Below are positions 55,567 through 64,000 of a DNA stretch of 64,000 bases, piece by piece. The translations under genes and the position numbers were made by a program. Each line of letters starts with the position of its first letter. Within the stretch, counting starts at the first letter, position 1. The notes below the pieces were generated by a model. That model ran no database searches. It was not told the DNA's origin and worked only from the letters and a program-made list of their open reading frames with translations. Origin of the DNA: Hahellaceae bacterium (GTDB lineage Bacteria; Pseudomonadota; Gammaproteobacteria; Pseudomonadales; Oleiphilaceae); assembly GCA_024234575.1 (NCBI GenBank), contig JACKOB010000006.1, positions 186,001-250,000 on the forward strand, read 5' to 3'.

Positions 55567-56784
55567 ATGGCAAAGTCAAAAAGTGATAGTGTTAGTATTC
55601 CTTATCCCAGCCTCGAAGGTGTCTCGGTAGAGACGCTAGCGGTGCGGGCAGGGCAGATTAGAACAGCTGAGCTGGAGCACAGCGAGGCGATTTTTCCTAC
55701 CTCAAGCTTTGTGTATAACAGCGCTGAACAGGCCGCTGCTAGGTTTTCTGGGGCCGAGCCTGGGAACATTTATTCAAGATTCACTAATCCTACCGTGCAG
55801 ATGTTCGAGAATAGAATCGCGGCGATGGAAGGTGCTGAAATGGCGGTTGCCACGTCTTCGGGTATGTCGGCAATCCTGGCTACCTGTGTTGCTTTGCTGC
55901 AAAGTGGTGATCACATTGTCTGTTCCCGCAGTGTATTTGGTACCACCAATGTATTGTTCGAAAAATACCTTGGTAAATTCGGCATTAAGACAACTTTTGT
56001 TGATTTAACTTCAATTGCCGCCTGGGAAAGCAGCCTGACCGCTGCGACAAAAATGCTTTTTCTTGAAACACCGTCTAACCCGCTTTGTGAAGTGGTTGAT
56101 TTGGAAAAAATTGCGCAGCTGGCAGCTCGTAAAGACTTGTTGTTAGTGGTAGATAACTGTTTCTGTACGCCTGTTTTGCAGAAACCGCTAGAACTTGGGG
56201 CGCACATTGTTATTCATTCAGCCACGAAATACCTCGACGGCCAAGGTCGTTGTATTGGTGGTGTGGTGTGCGGATCAGAGAAGCTGATGACAGAGGTCTT
56301 TGGTTTTCTTCGCTCGTCGGGCGTAACGATGAGCCCCTTTAATGCCTGGGTGTTTTTGAAAGGACTCGAAACTTTACCGATACGGATGCGTGCTCATTGT
56401 GAGAACGCGCAAAAAATTGCGGAGTGGTTGTCAGAGCAAGCGCAGATCGAACAGGTTTTCTATGCGGGCTTGCCAACACACCCTCAGCACAGTGTTGCTG
56501 CCAAGCAGCAGTCTGGGTTTGGTGGAGTGCTATCGTTTCGGGTAAAGGGAGCGCGAGCGGAAGCATTCAGCTTTATAAACGCCACCGAGCTTTTTTCGAT
56601 AACCGCTAATTTGGGTGACACCAAGAGTACGATCACCCACCCTGCGACGACGACGCATGGAAGGTTGTCTGATGACGCCAAACAGCAGGCGGGTATTACG
56701 GAAAACCTTATTCGGCTATCTGTAGGAATAGAGAACGCGACAGATCTGATCAATGATCTTCAGCGCGGCGTTAATGCACTATAG
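55567..56784 (+). CDS. metZ: O-succinylhomoserine sulfhydrylase
   Basis: A 405-residue Cys/Met-metabolism PLP enzyme. The PLP Lys is in HSATKYLDGQGRCIGG (about residue 220), with FLETPSNPLCEVVD before it and TTHGRLSDDAKQQAGI near the end. The pairing with purF and the sequence favour MetZ, which makes homocysteine directly from O-succinylhomoserine and sulfide, rather than MetB or MetC. It is fed by sulfide from CysI, and its product is used by MetH. It begins 25 bases after purF and ends before a good terminator. Confidence 0.93.
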   Translation: MAKSKSDSVSIPYPSLEGVSVETLAVRAGQIRTAELEHSEAIFPTSSFVYNSAEQAAARFSGAEPGNIYSRFTNPTVQMFENRIAAMEGAEMAVATSSGMSAILATCVALLQSGDHIVCSRSVFGTTNVLFEKYLGKFGIKTTFVDLTSIAAWESSLTAATKMLFLETPSNPLCEVVDLEKIAQLAARKDLLLVVDNCFCTPVLQKPLELGAHIVIHSATKYLDGQGRCIGGVVCGSEKLMTEVFGFLRSSGVTMSPFNAWVFLKGLETLPIRMRAHCENAQKIAEWLSEQAQIEQVFYAGLPTHPQHSVAAKQQSGFGGVLSFRVKGARAEAFSFINATELFSITANLGDTKSTITHPATTTHGRLSDDAKQQAGITENLIRLSVGIENATDLINDLQRGVNAL

Positions 56785-56805
56785 CATTAGCGTAATACAC
56801 TTCGA

Positions 56806-56840
56806 CGGCTATACTTATCAATAAGATAGCCGGCTTTCTT
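56806..56840 (+). terminator. Terminator after metZ
   Basis: CGGCTAT (56806-56812) pairs with ATAGCCG (56826-56832), and CTTAT (56814-56818) with ATAAG (56821-56825), separated by one bulged A; the stem is followed by a T-rich stretch (CTTTCTTTACTTT). It closes the accD-to-metZ run before ftsK. Confidence 0.75.
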
Positions 56841-56869
56841 TACTTTACACGTTAGAACTGTGTAAGGTA

Positions 56870-59458
56870 ATGGCTTCCCAAAAACCCAATCCTTCACGAA
56901 CTGGCAGTATGGCTCGACAGACCCCGACAGACAAACAAACCAAGTTCCATCGATACTTATCGCAGGGCGCGAAAGAGGGTGCCTTGATTGCGATGGTGGC
57001 CATCTGTGTCTATCTGTTTATGGCGCTAATTTCTTATGACCCAAATGACCCCGGTTGGGCGACAACGGGACATGCGGCCAAAGCCAATAATTATGCAGGC
57101 CGCAGCGGAGCTTGGTTTGCCGACATTTTTTTGTATTTCTTTGGCTATGTCTCTTACTTTGTTCCATTAGCAATCGCCTTTCAGTGCTTTGTCCTTTTTC
57201 GACATCGCAATGACAAAGTAGAAATCCATTGGCCAATGTTATTGTTGAGAACATTTGGTTTTATACTGGTAACGGTTACTTCAACTGGGTTTTTAGGGTT
57301 GTATTCAGTAGCTGGTTTGGGCGAAACCTCCGGGGGGGTGCTGGGACGGGAGATGGCTAATGTGTTAGTGCCAGCATTTAATTTGCTGGGCAGCACGCTT
57401 ATTTTGGTATCGCTTTTCTTATTTGGTATTACGGTGTTGACCGGGCTGTCCTGGATTAAACTCATGGATGTTGTGGGTGCCACCAGCTTAAAACTTATTA
57501 ATAAATTGATAGGCATTTTACGCGCTTTAGTGGCGAAGATGCGCAGGTCTCCGGTAGAAAGTAAACGCGAATGGAAGGTTAAGGGCGATGAAAAACGTCA
57601 ATCACCAGAAATTAAAGAAAGAAAAACCGTTGTCCCGCCGGTTTTAACCGAGCGCATTCCAGAAGATAAGCCCAAGCCTGTAGTAACTGGTGTTGGTGAT
57701 AGCGAGCAATCGACTGCGACCAATAACGGGTTTCTCGGTAAAATTAAGCAGAGTCTAGCCAACAAGAAAGCAGAGAAAGCGTCTTGTGAACATCTTCGTA
57801 AAGAGCCAACGCTGGAAATGTCTGGCGACGCAGGAGCTGATACAAATGATGCCGCCGCGGGCAAAGCGGTAAAAATCGAACCTTTCAAAACCAAAAACAA
57901 GGCCAATCAAAAGAAGAAAGAGGTTCAGCCCTCACTATTCGAGTTTCGTGATGGGCCATTACCGCCGGTCGAGATACTTGACCCACCCGAAGTAAATAAG
58001 AAGCGGGGATATTCAAAAGAGTCACTGGAGCAAATGTCGCGGCTGCTTGAAGTGAAGCTGCTTGATTTTGGCGTTGTCGCCGAGGTGGTTGCAGTGAACC
58101 CTGGGCCGGTGATTACACGATTCGAAATCCAGCCTGCGGCAGGTGTCAAAGTAAATAAAATTGTTAATTTGGCGAAAGATCTGGCGCGCTCACTGGCGGT
58201 GATGAGTGTGCGTGTCGTCGAAGTGATTCCCGGAAAGTCTGTAGTGGGTATAGAAATTCCCAACGAGGTTCGGGAAATCGTCAGACTCAGCGAAGTGCTG
58301 TTTACAGATGAATTTCAGAAAGCCGAAAGCCCGTTAACAATGGGGTTAGGCAATGATATCTCTGGGGACGCTGTCGTTGTAAACCTTGCAAAAATGCCGC
58401 ATCTGCTGGTAGCGGGTACCACGGGCTCAGGTAAGTCAGTGGGTGTTAATGCGATGATTGTCAGTATCTTGTTCAAAGCGACACCAGAAGAAGTGCGATT
58501 TATTATGGTTGACCCCAAAATGTTGGAGTTATCTATTTACGAAGGCATTCCGCACTTGTTAACACCTGTGGTTACCGACATGAAGGAGGCGGCTAACGCG
58601 TTACGCTGGTCGGTGGCAGAAATGGAACGCCGCTACAAACTGATGGCGCATATGGGCGTCAGAAATATCGCAGGGTTCAACCGTAAAGTGAAGGACGCAG
58701 CGGCGGCGGGCGAGCCTTTACTTGACCCGTTGTGGAATCCTCATGATGTATTAGATAACTCGGAAAGTGATCGGCCAGAGTTGCAAACGCTGCCCTTTAT
58801 TGTGGTGGTAATCGATGAATTTGCCGACATGATGATGATTGTCGGCAAGAAGGTCGAAGAGCTAATCGCCCGTATCGCGCAAAAGGCTCGTGCGGCGGGT
58901 ATTCATCTTATTCTCGCGACCCAACGCCCCTCTGTCGATGTTATTACTGGTCTGATTAAGGCTAACATACCCACGCGAATGTCATTTCAGGTTTCGTCAC
59001 GCATTGATTCACGCACCATCATTGATCAAGGGGGGGCCGAGCAGCTTTTAGGGCATGGTGATATGCTGTATCTGCCGCCTGGAACCGCTTTGCCAGAACG
59101 TGTGCATGGGGCATTTGTGTCGGATGACGAAGTGCATCGTATCGTCAAAGATTGGCGACAACGGGGCGAACCAGATTATCTCGAAGAGGTTCTTACCGGT
59201 GGCGAGGCCGATGCTGTACCCGGGATCGCCGCAGAAGGTGGTGACGGTGAAGGAGAGGGGGATGCGTTGTTTGATGAGGCGGTGGCGTTTGTTACTGAAA
59301 CACGCAAGGCTTCGATTTCGGCCGTTCAACGCAAATTGCGAATAGGCTACAACCGCGCCGCTAATCTGGTAGAGTCGATGGAGTCGGCTGGCGTGGTGAG
59401 TTCGGCAGGACATAATGGTATGCGGGAAGTATTGGCACCTCCGCCACCAAGGGCATAG
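56870..59458 (+). CDS. ftsK: DNA translocase FtsK
   Basis: An 862-residue septal DNA pump. Four N-terminal membrane helices (about residues 40-210) lead through a fairly short charged linker (about 220-370) to the motor, with Walker A GTTGSGKS near residue 516 and Walker B in [19 protein letters not shown]. The C-terminal gamma winged helix ([20 protein letters not shown]) reads KOPS sequences and activates XerCD. It segregates chromosome termini during division. lolA starts 21 bases downstream. Confidence 0.96.
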   Translation: MASQKPNPSRTGSMARQTPTDKQTKFHRYLSQGAKEGALIAMVAICVYLFMALISYDPNDPGWATTGHAAKANNYAGRSGAWFADIFLYFFGYVSYFVPLAIAFQCFVLFRHRNDKVEIHWPMLLLRTFGFILVTVTSTGFLGLYSVAGLGETSGGVLGREMANVLVPAFNLLGSTLILVSLFLFGITVLTGLSWIKLMDVVGATSLKLINKLIGILRALVAKMRRSPVESKREWKVKGDEKRQSPEIKERKTVVPPVLTERIPEDKPKPVVTGVGDSEQSTATNNGFLGKIKQSLANKKAEKASCEHLRKEPTLEMSGDAGADTNDAAAGKAVKIEPFKTKNKANQKKKEVQPSLFEFRDGPLPPVEILDPPEVNKKRGYSKESLEQMSRLLEVKLLDFGVVAEVVAVNPGPVITRFEIQPAAGVKVNKIVNLAKDLARSLAVMSVRVVEVIPGKSVVGIEIPNEVREIVRLSEVLFTDEFQKAESPLTMGLGNDISGDAVVVNLAKMPHLLVAGTTGSGKSVGVNAMIVSILFKATPEEVRFIMVDPKMLELSIYEGIPHLLTPVVTDMKEAANALRWSVAEMERRYKLMAHMGVRNIAGFNRKVKDAAAAGEPLLDPLWNPHDVLDNSESDRPELQTLPFIVVVIDEFADMMMIVGKKVEELIARIAQKARAAGIHLILATQRPSVDVITGLIKANIPTRMSFQVSSRIDSRTIIDQGGAEQLLGHGDMLYLPPGTALPERVHGAFVSDDEVHRIVKDWRQRGEPDYLEEVLTGGEADAVPGIAAEGGDGEGEGDALFDEAVAFVTETRKASISAVQRKLRIGYNRAANLVESMESAGVVSSAGHNGMREVLAPPPPRA

Positions 59459-59479
59459 TAATGTAAAGGAGTATTCATA

Positions 59480-60163
59480 TTGAGGCATCCTAGGTTTAGC
59501 GTTTTATTGGCAAGTTTATTGTTTTTTGTGGGTGTAATCCCGGTGCAAGTGATGGCTGAAAGTGAGGTCTCGATGGCCAAGCCCGACTCATCTGCTGAGG
59601 CTAATCCTGCCGCAGCGGATCAACTATCACACAAGCTCTCACGGCTTGAGACTTTTAGTGCTGATTTTGTGCAGTTTATTGTCGATAAAGCGGGTGCTGC
59701 CGTGCAGCAAACCAGTGGCCGTTTAAAGGCAAAAAGGCCAGGGCGATTTTATTGGTACACCGCCCCTCCTTTGGAGCAGTTTGTAAAGTCTGATGATGAA
59801 GAAGTCTGGGTTTACGATCCGGATTTAGAGCAGGTCACCGTCCACAAGAAAGATGCCAATGCCTCGACAACGCCCTCTGTGTTGCTTAGTGGTGACATAG
59901 CCAAACTGGATGCATCCTATCTTGTCGATTATGTTCGATCAGACGGGGTCGAAACATTTATGTTAAAACCCAAAGGCGAAGACTCTTTATTCGAATCACT
60001 CAAATTGCGATTCGTTGATGATGTACTGGTTGAAATGCGTTTAACGGATGGTTTGGGGCAGAAAACAACCTTGTCATTTAGTAATGTGGTGACTAATAAA
60101 GCGCTGACGGACGCAGACTTTGAATTAAATCTTCCCGAAGGTGTAGATATTATCCGTGAGTGA
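59480..60163 (+). CDS. lolA: Outer-membrane lipoprotein carrier protein LolA
   Basis: A 227-residue periplasmic protein with a signal peptide (core VLLASLLFFVGVIPVQVMA) and the LolA barrel: LSRLETFSADFVQFIVD, GRLKAKRPGRFYWYTAPPLE and VWVYDPDLEQVTVHK. It ferries lipoproteins from LolCDE to LolB; MltD and the hydrolase above would be clients. The start is TTG at 59480 with AGGAG about nine bases upstream. About 20 extra residues between signal peptide and domain are unusual. It overlaps rarA by eight bases. Confidence 0.95.
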   Translation: MRHPRFSVLLASLLFFVGVIPVQVMAESEVSMAKPDSSAEANPAAADQLSHKLSRLETFSADFVQFIVDKAGAAVQQTSGRLKAKRPGRFYWYTAPPLEQFVKSDDEEVWVYDPDLEQVTVHKKDANASTTPSVLLSGDIAKLDASYLVDYVRSDGVETFMLKPKGEDSLFESLKLRFVDDVLVEMRLTDGLGQKTTLSFSNVVTNKALTDADFELNLPEGVDIIRE

Positions 60164-61529
60164 TGGCAAAGACCTGTTTAGTCGGGATGATACGGCTTTC
60201 ATGCCCCTGGCCGCGCGCATGCGACCGCGTACGCTAGCCGATTATGCAGGTCAGCAACATATTTTAGGTGACGGAAAACCCCTCTACGAGGCGCTTCAAC
60301 AACGGCAAATCTATTCACTGATATTGTGGGGGCCTCCGGGCTCCGGTAAGACCAGCTTCGCCCGTTTAGTTAGTGAGTTAACTGACTCTGAGTACCTGAC
60401 ACTATCGGCGGTATTGTCGGGTGTTCAAGACATCAAGGCGGCTATTAGGGTTGCCAAAGACAATCGATTACAAAAAGACCGGTCCACGATACTGTTTATT
60501 GATGAGGTGCACCGATTCAACAAGGCCCAGCAAGATTTGTTTCTGCCGTTTATTGAGGATGGCACGATTATCTTCATTGGTGCTACCACCGAAAACCCAT
60601 CTTTCGAAATCAACAACGCGCTGTTGTCTCGGGTGCGAGTGTATACGCTTAAAGAGCTGTGCGACGCAGATTTGCACAAAGTGCTCGACCGGGCGCTTAC
60701 AAAAGATGCCGAGCTAAGCCTGCTAAATATCAATTTGACGCCTCAGGCAAGAGAGTTAATGGTGGCATCGGCCAACGGCGATGCCCGCGCCTTACTGAAT
60801 TTACTCGAAAGTGTAGTGACCCTGTTAAGGCCTGAGACAAACCACACCCCAGCAGCAGAATTAATGGTGTCCCCGCAAGATGTCGAAGCTTGTCTTGGGC
60901 AAAATATGTTGCACTTCGATAAAAATGGAGAACACTTCTACGATCAGATCTCCGCGTTGCATAAGTCGATACGTGGATCAGACCCGGATGCTTCGCTTTA
61001 TTGGGCTGTGCGAATGATGGAGGGCGGCTGCGACCCGGTTTATATCGCCAGGCGATTATTGCGTATTGCCAGTGAGGATATCGGAAATGCCGACCTGCGT
61101 GCGATGACAATTGCCCGGGAGGCATGGGAAGCATTTGTTCGTCTTGGCCACCCCGAAGGTGAGCTGGCGATTGCCCAGGCCGTCGTTTATCTCGCGGTTG
61201 CACCTAAAAGTAATGCTGTATACAGTGCCTACAAATCAGTGCTTGCCAAAGTGCGAGCGTCTTCCGGGTTCGCGGTTCCCAAGCATTTGCGAAATGCGCC
61301 GACAAAGCTGATGAAAGACGAAGGCTATGGCGATGGCTATCGCTACGCCCATGATGAAGACGGAGCGTTTGCCGCGGGGGAAAGCTACTTCCCACAAGCG
61401 TTGGACGGTACAAGATTTTACTATCCGGTCGAGCGTGGCCTGGAGATAAAAATTTCCGAAAAGCTTAGGCGTCTGCGGGAACGTAATCAACAGTCTGACA
61501 AAAAACGTTATGAGGGAACCTCTGATTAA
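60156..61529 (+). CDS. rarA: Replication-associated recombination protein RarA (MgsA)
   Basis: A 457-residue AAA+ ATPase of the RarA/WRNIP1 family. LADYAGQQHILG, Walker A GPPGSGKTSFA, Walker B LFIDEVHRFNKAQQDLFLPF, sensor GATTENPSFEIN and the C-terminal MMEGGCDPVYIARRL are all family hallmarks. It acts at stalled replication forks with clamp-loader-like chemistry. The start is GTG at 60156 inside lolA. Its last six codons and stop lie within the left terminal repeat of a small MITE-like element, so the native C-terminus was probably altered. Confidence 0.95.
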   Translation: MSDGKDLFSRDDTAFMPLAARMRPRTLADYAGQQHILGDGKPLYEALQQRQIYSLILWGPPGSGKTSFARLVSELTDSEYLTLSAVLSGVQDIKAAIRVAKDNRLQKDRSTILFIDEVHRFNKAQQDLFLPFIEDGTIIFIGATTENPSFEINNALLSRVRVYTLKELCDADLHKVLDRALTKDAELSLLNINLTPQARELMVASANGDARALLNLLESVVTLLRPETNHTPAAELMVSPQDVEACLGQNMLHFDKNGEHFYDQISALHKSIRGSDPDASLYWAVRMMEGGCDPVYIARRLLRIASEDIGNADLRAMTIAREAWEAFVRLGHPEGELAIAQAVVYLAVAPKSNAVYSAYKSVLAKVRASSGFAVPKHLRNAPTKLMKDEGYGDGYRYAHDEDGAFAAGESYFPQALDGTRFYYPVERGLEIKISEKLRRLRERNQQSDKKRYEGTSD

Positions 61530-61675
61530 TTGCCCGTGCAAGCGAATAGCTGCTTGGGCGATATTGCTGCGCCAGCCCGGTCGAAAGCTCTCCTATCTCT
61601 ATGATATATATTGCTTTCTGTGTTCCGGTCGCCTTGCTTTTCATCCTGCTCGGCAAATTAATCAGGGGTTCCTTA
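61511..61675. mobile_element. MITE-like 165-bp element with imperfect terminal inverted repeats
   Basis: GGGAACCTCTGATTAATTG (from 61514) matches the reverse complement of the stretch ending at 61672 (GGAACCCCTGATTAATTTG) with one mismatch and a one-base indel, giving about 20-bp terminal inverted repeats. The outer bases (TGAG and TAAG) continue the similarity. The inside holds no open gene; a small internal hairpin pairs AAGC and GCCC at 61532-61543 with GCTT and GGGC near 61552-61559. The left end overlaps the rarA stop and the right end lies 36 bases before crcB. Repeats of the GGGAACCTCTGA type are common transposon ends. No intact transposase is present. Confidence 0.6.
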
Positions 61676-61711
61676 GAAGTGTAACCGAACACCATTTAGA
61701 GGAATGCTGAA

Positions 61712-63434
<1,723 letters not shown>

Positions 63435-63487
63435 TGTGGTAAATGATAGGTATAATTGGCGTTTCTGATTTTTTCAGAGGCTCTTTC

Positions 63488-63530
63488 GGCTGTTGCAGGC
63501 TTGTGTAAACAAGTGTGCAATGGCCTTTTT
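63488..63530 (+). terminator. Intrinsic terminator after serS
   Basis: GGCTGTTGCA (63488-63497) pairs with TGCAATGGCC (63516-63525) with two G-T pairs, and CTTGT (63500-63504) with ACAAG (63509-63513) forms the upper stem; five T's follow (63526-63530). Confidence 0.8.
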
Positions 63531-63565
63531 AATTTACATCATAATAGTTTCCTCCAGGAGGGCTT

Positions 63566-64000
63566 GTGGAGTATTTGCCATTATTTGTCCGCATGCAAGG
63601 CAAAAAAGCGTTATTGATTGGCAATAACGAGACGTTGACGCGTAAGCACACACTGCTCAAAAGCGCCGGGATGGAAATCTATCTTGTGGGTGATGCACCT
63701 TGTCAGGAGCTGATTGAGTTAATAGACAGCGGTGTTATTAAAAAAACGGCCGATACCTACTCGGAGAATCTCCTCGACAATATCTCAATTGTTGTTTGCT
63801 CGAACGAAGATAGTGCAATTGCGCAGCGGGTTTCTAATGACGCAATGGCCAGAGAGCTCCCCGTTAACATAGTGAACAACACAGAATTAAGCAGCTTTAT
63901 TTTTCCGTCAGTGATTGACCGGTCACCCATCGTCGCCGCAGTGTCCAGTGGCGGACAAATACCGGTGATGACGCGAATACTTCGTAACCTGGTCGAAAGT
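63566..64000 (+). CDS. cysG: Siroheme synthase CysG, N-terminal domain (partial, runs off the window)
   Basis: The first 145 codons of a CysG/Met8-type precorrin-2 dehydrogenase-ferrochelatase domain. MEYLPLFVRMQGKKALLIG, SSFIFPSVIDRSPIVAAVSS and GGQIPVMTRILRNLVES align with E. coli CysG in register and numbering. However, the NAD loop G-G-G-x-V-A (19-24) reads GNNETL, and the catalytic Asp104 is Asn (VNIVNNTEL), while Ser127-Ser128 and R26-K27 are kept. The start is GTG at 63566 behind AGGAGGG, itself in a small CCTCC/GGAGG dyad. The methyltransferase half would lie beyond the edge. Position after serS is as in Pseudomonas. Confidence 0.88.
   Translation, partial: MEYLPLFVRMQGKKALLIGNNETLTRKHTLLKSAGMEIYLVGDAPCQELIELIDSGVIKKTADTYSENLLDNISIVVCSNEDSAIAQRVSNDAMARELPVNIVNNTELSSFIFPSVIDRSPIVAAVSSGGQIPVMTRILRNLVES

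Noticed and set aside
61530..61711. Fluoride riboswitch upstream of crcB
   Set aside because: The short GGGCGATATTGCTGCGCC stretch lacks the conserved downstream elements; the region is better explained by the MITE-like element.

Overview
This window is ordinary core chromosome from a gammaproteobacterium related to Pseudomonas, probably one of the marine Cellvibrio/Teredinibacter/Marinobacter-like lineages. That placement is inferred from protein resemblance and gene order. No tRNA, rRNA, CRISPR array, prophage, intact insertion sequence or defence island was seen. Coding density is high and no gene is visibly broken. The main oddities are a probably degenerate cysG domain at the right edge and several small inverted repeats.

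Layout. Positions 1-11200 hold assorted genes: a MATE exporter, the EF-P hydroxylase epmC, an RhlB-type RNA helicase, pdxB, a PilZ (c-di-GMP) protein, an ATP-NAD-kinase-family protein, a conserved unknown, alaA, a glutathione peroxidase with its own OhrR-type regulator, and a lipoprotein alpha/beta hydrolase. Positions 11370-30313 follow a block I recall from P. aeruginosa: fabI, the yej peptide ABC transporter with two binding proteins, mltD, gloB, a YafS-type methyltransferase, rnhA, dnaQ, nhaB and fimL. An HDOD-GAF gene sits inside that block. Positions 30415-43202 carry an SCP2-domain protein, sohB, an acuI/yhdH oxidoreductase, a CPA2 antiporter, cysI with its DUF934 partner, metH, nfuA, a DUF445 membrane protein and a small membrane protein.

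Positions 43573-56784 form the fimV-truA-trpF-trpB-trpA-accD-folC-dedD-cvpA-purF-metZ run, which matches the Pseudomonas order except for the added trpBA. Positions 56870-64000 form ftsK-lolA-rarA-crcB-serS-cysG, again Pseudomonas-like.

Functional links. cysI, metH and metZ handle sulfur assimilation and methionine synthesis; cysI needs siroheme, the product of cysG at the right edge. fimV, fimL and the PilZ protein point to polar type IV pili or surface motility under cAMP/c-di-GMP control. rnhA, dnaQ, rarA and ftsK serve replication, repair and chromosome segregation. The gpx-ohrR pair is an organic-peroxide response unit with a visible palindromic operator.

No clearly new multi-gene system was found. 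The best leads are the CysG N-terminal domain that has lost its NAD glycine motif and catalytic Asp104, a 165-bp MITE-like element whose left end forms the 3' end of rarA, a 12-bp perfect stem inside the first codons of truA, and palindromes in several divergent promoter regions.
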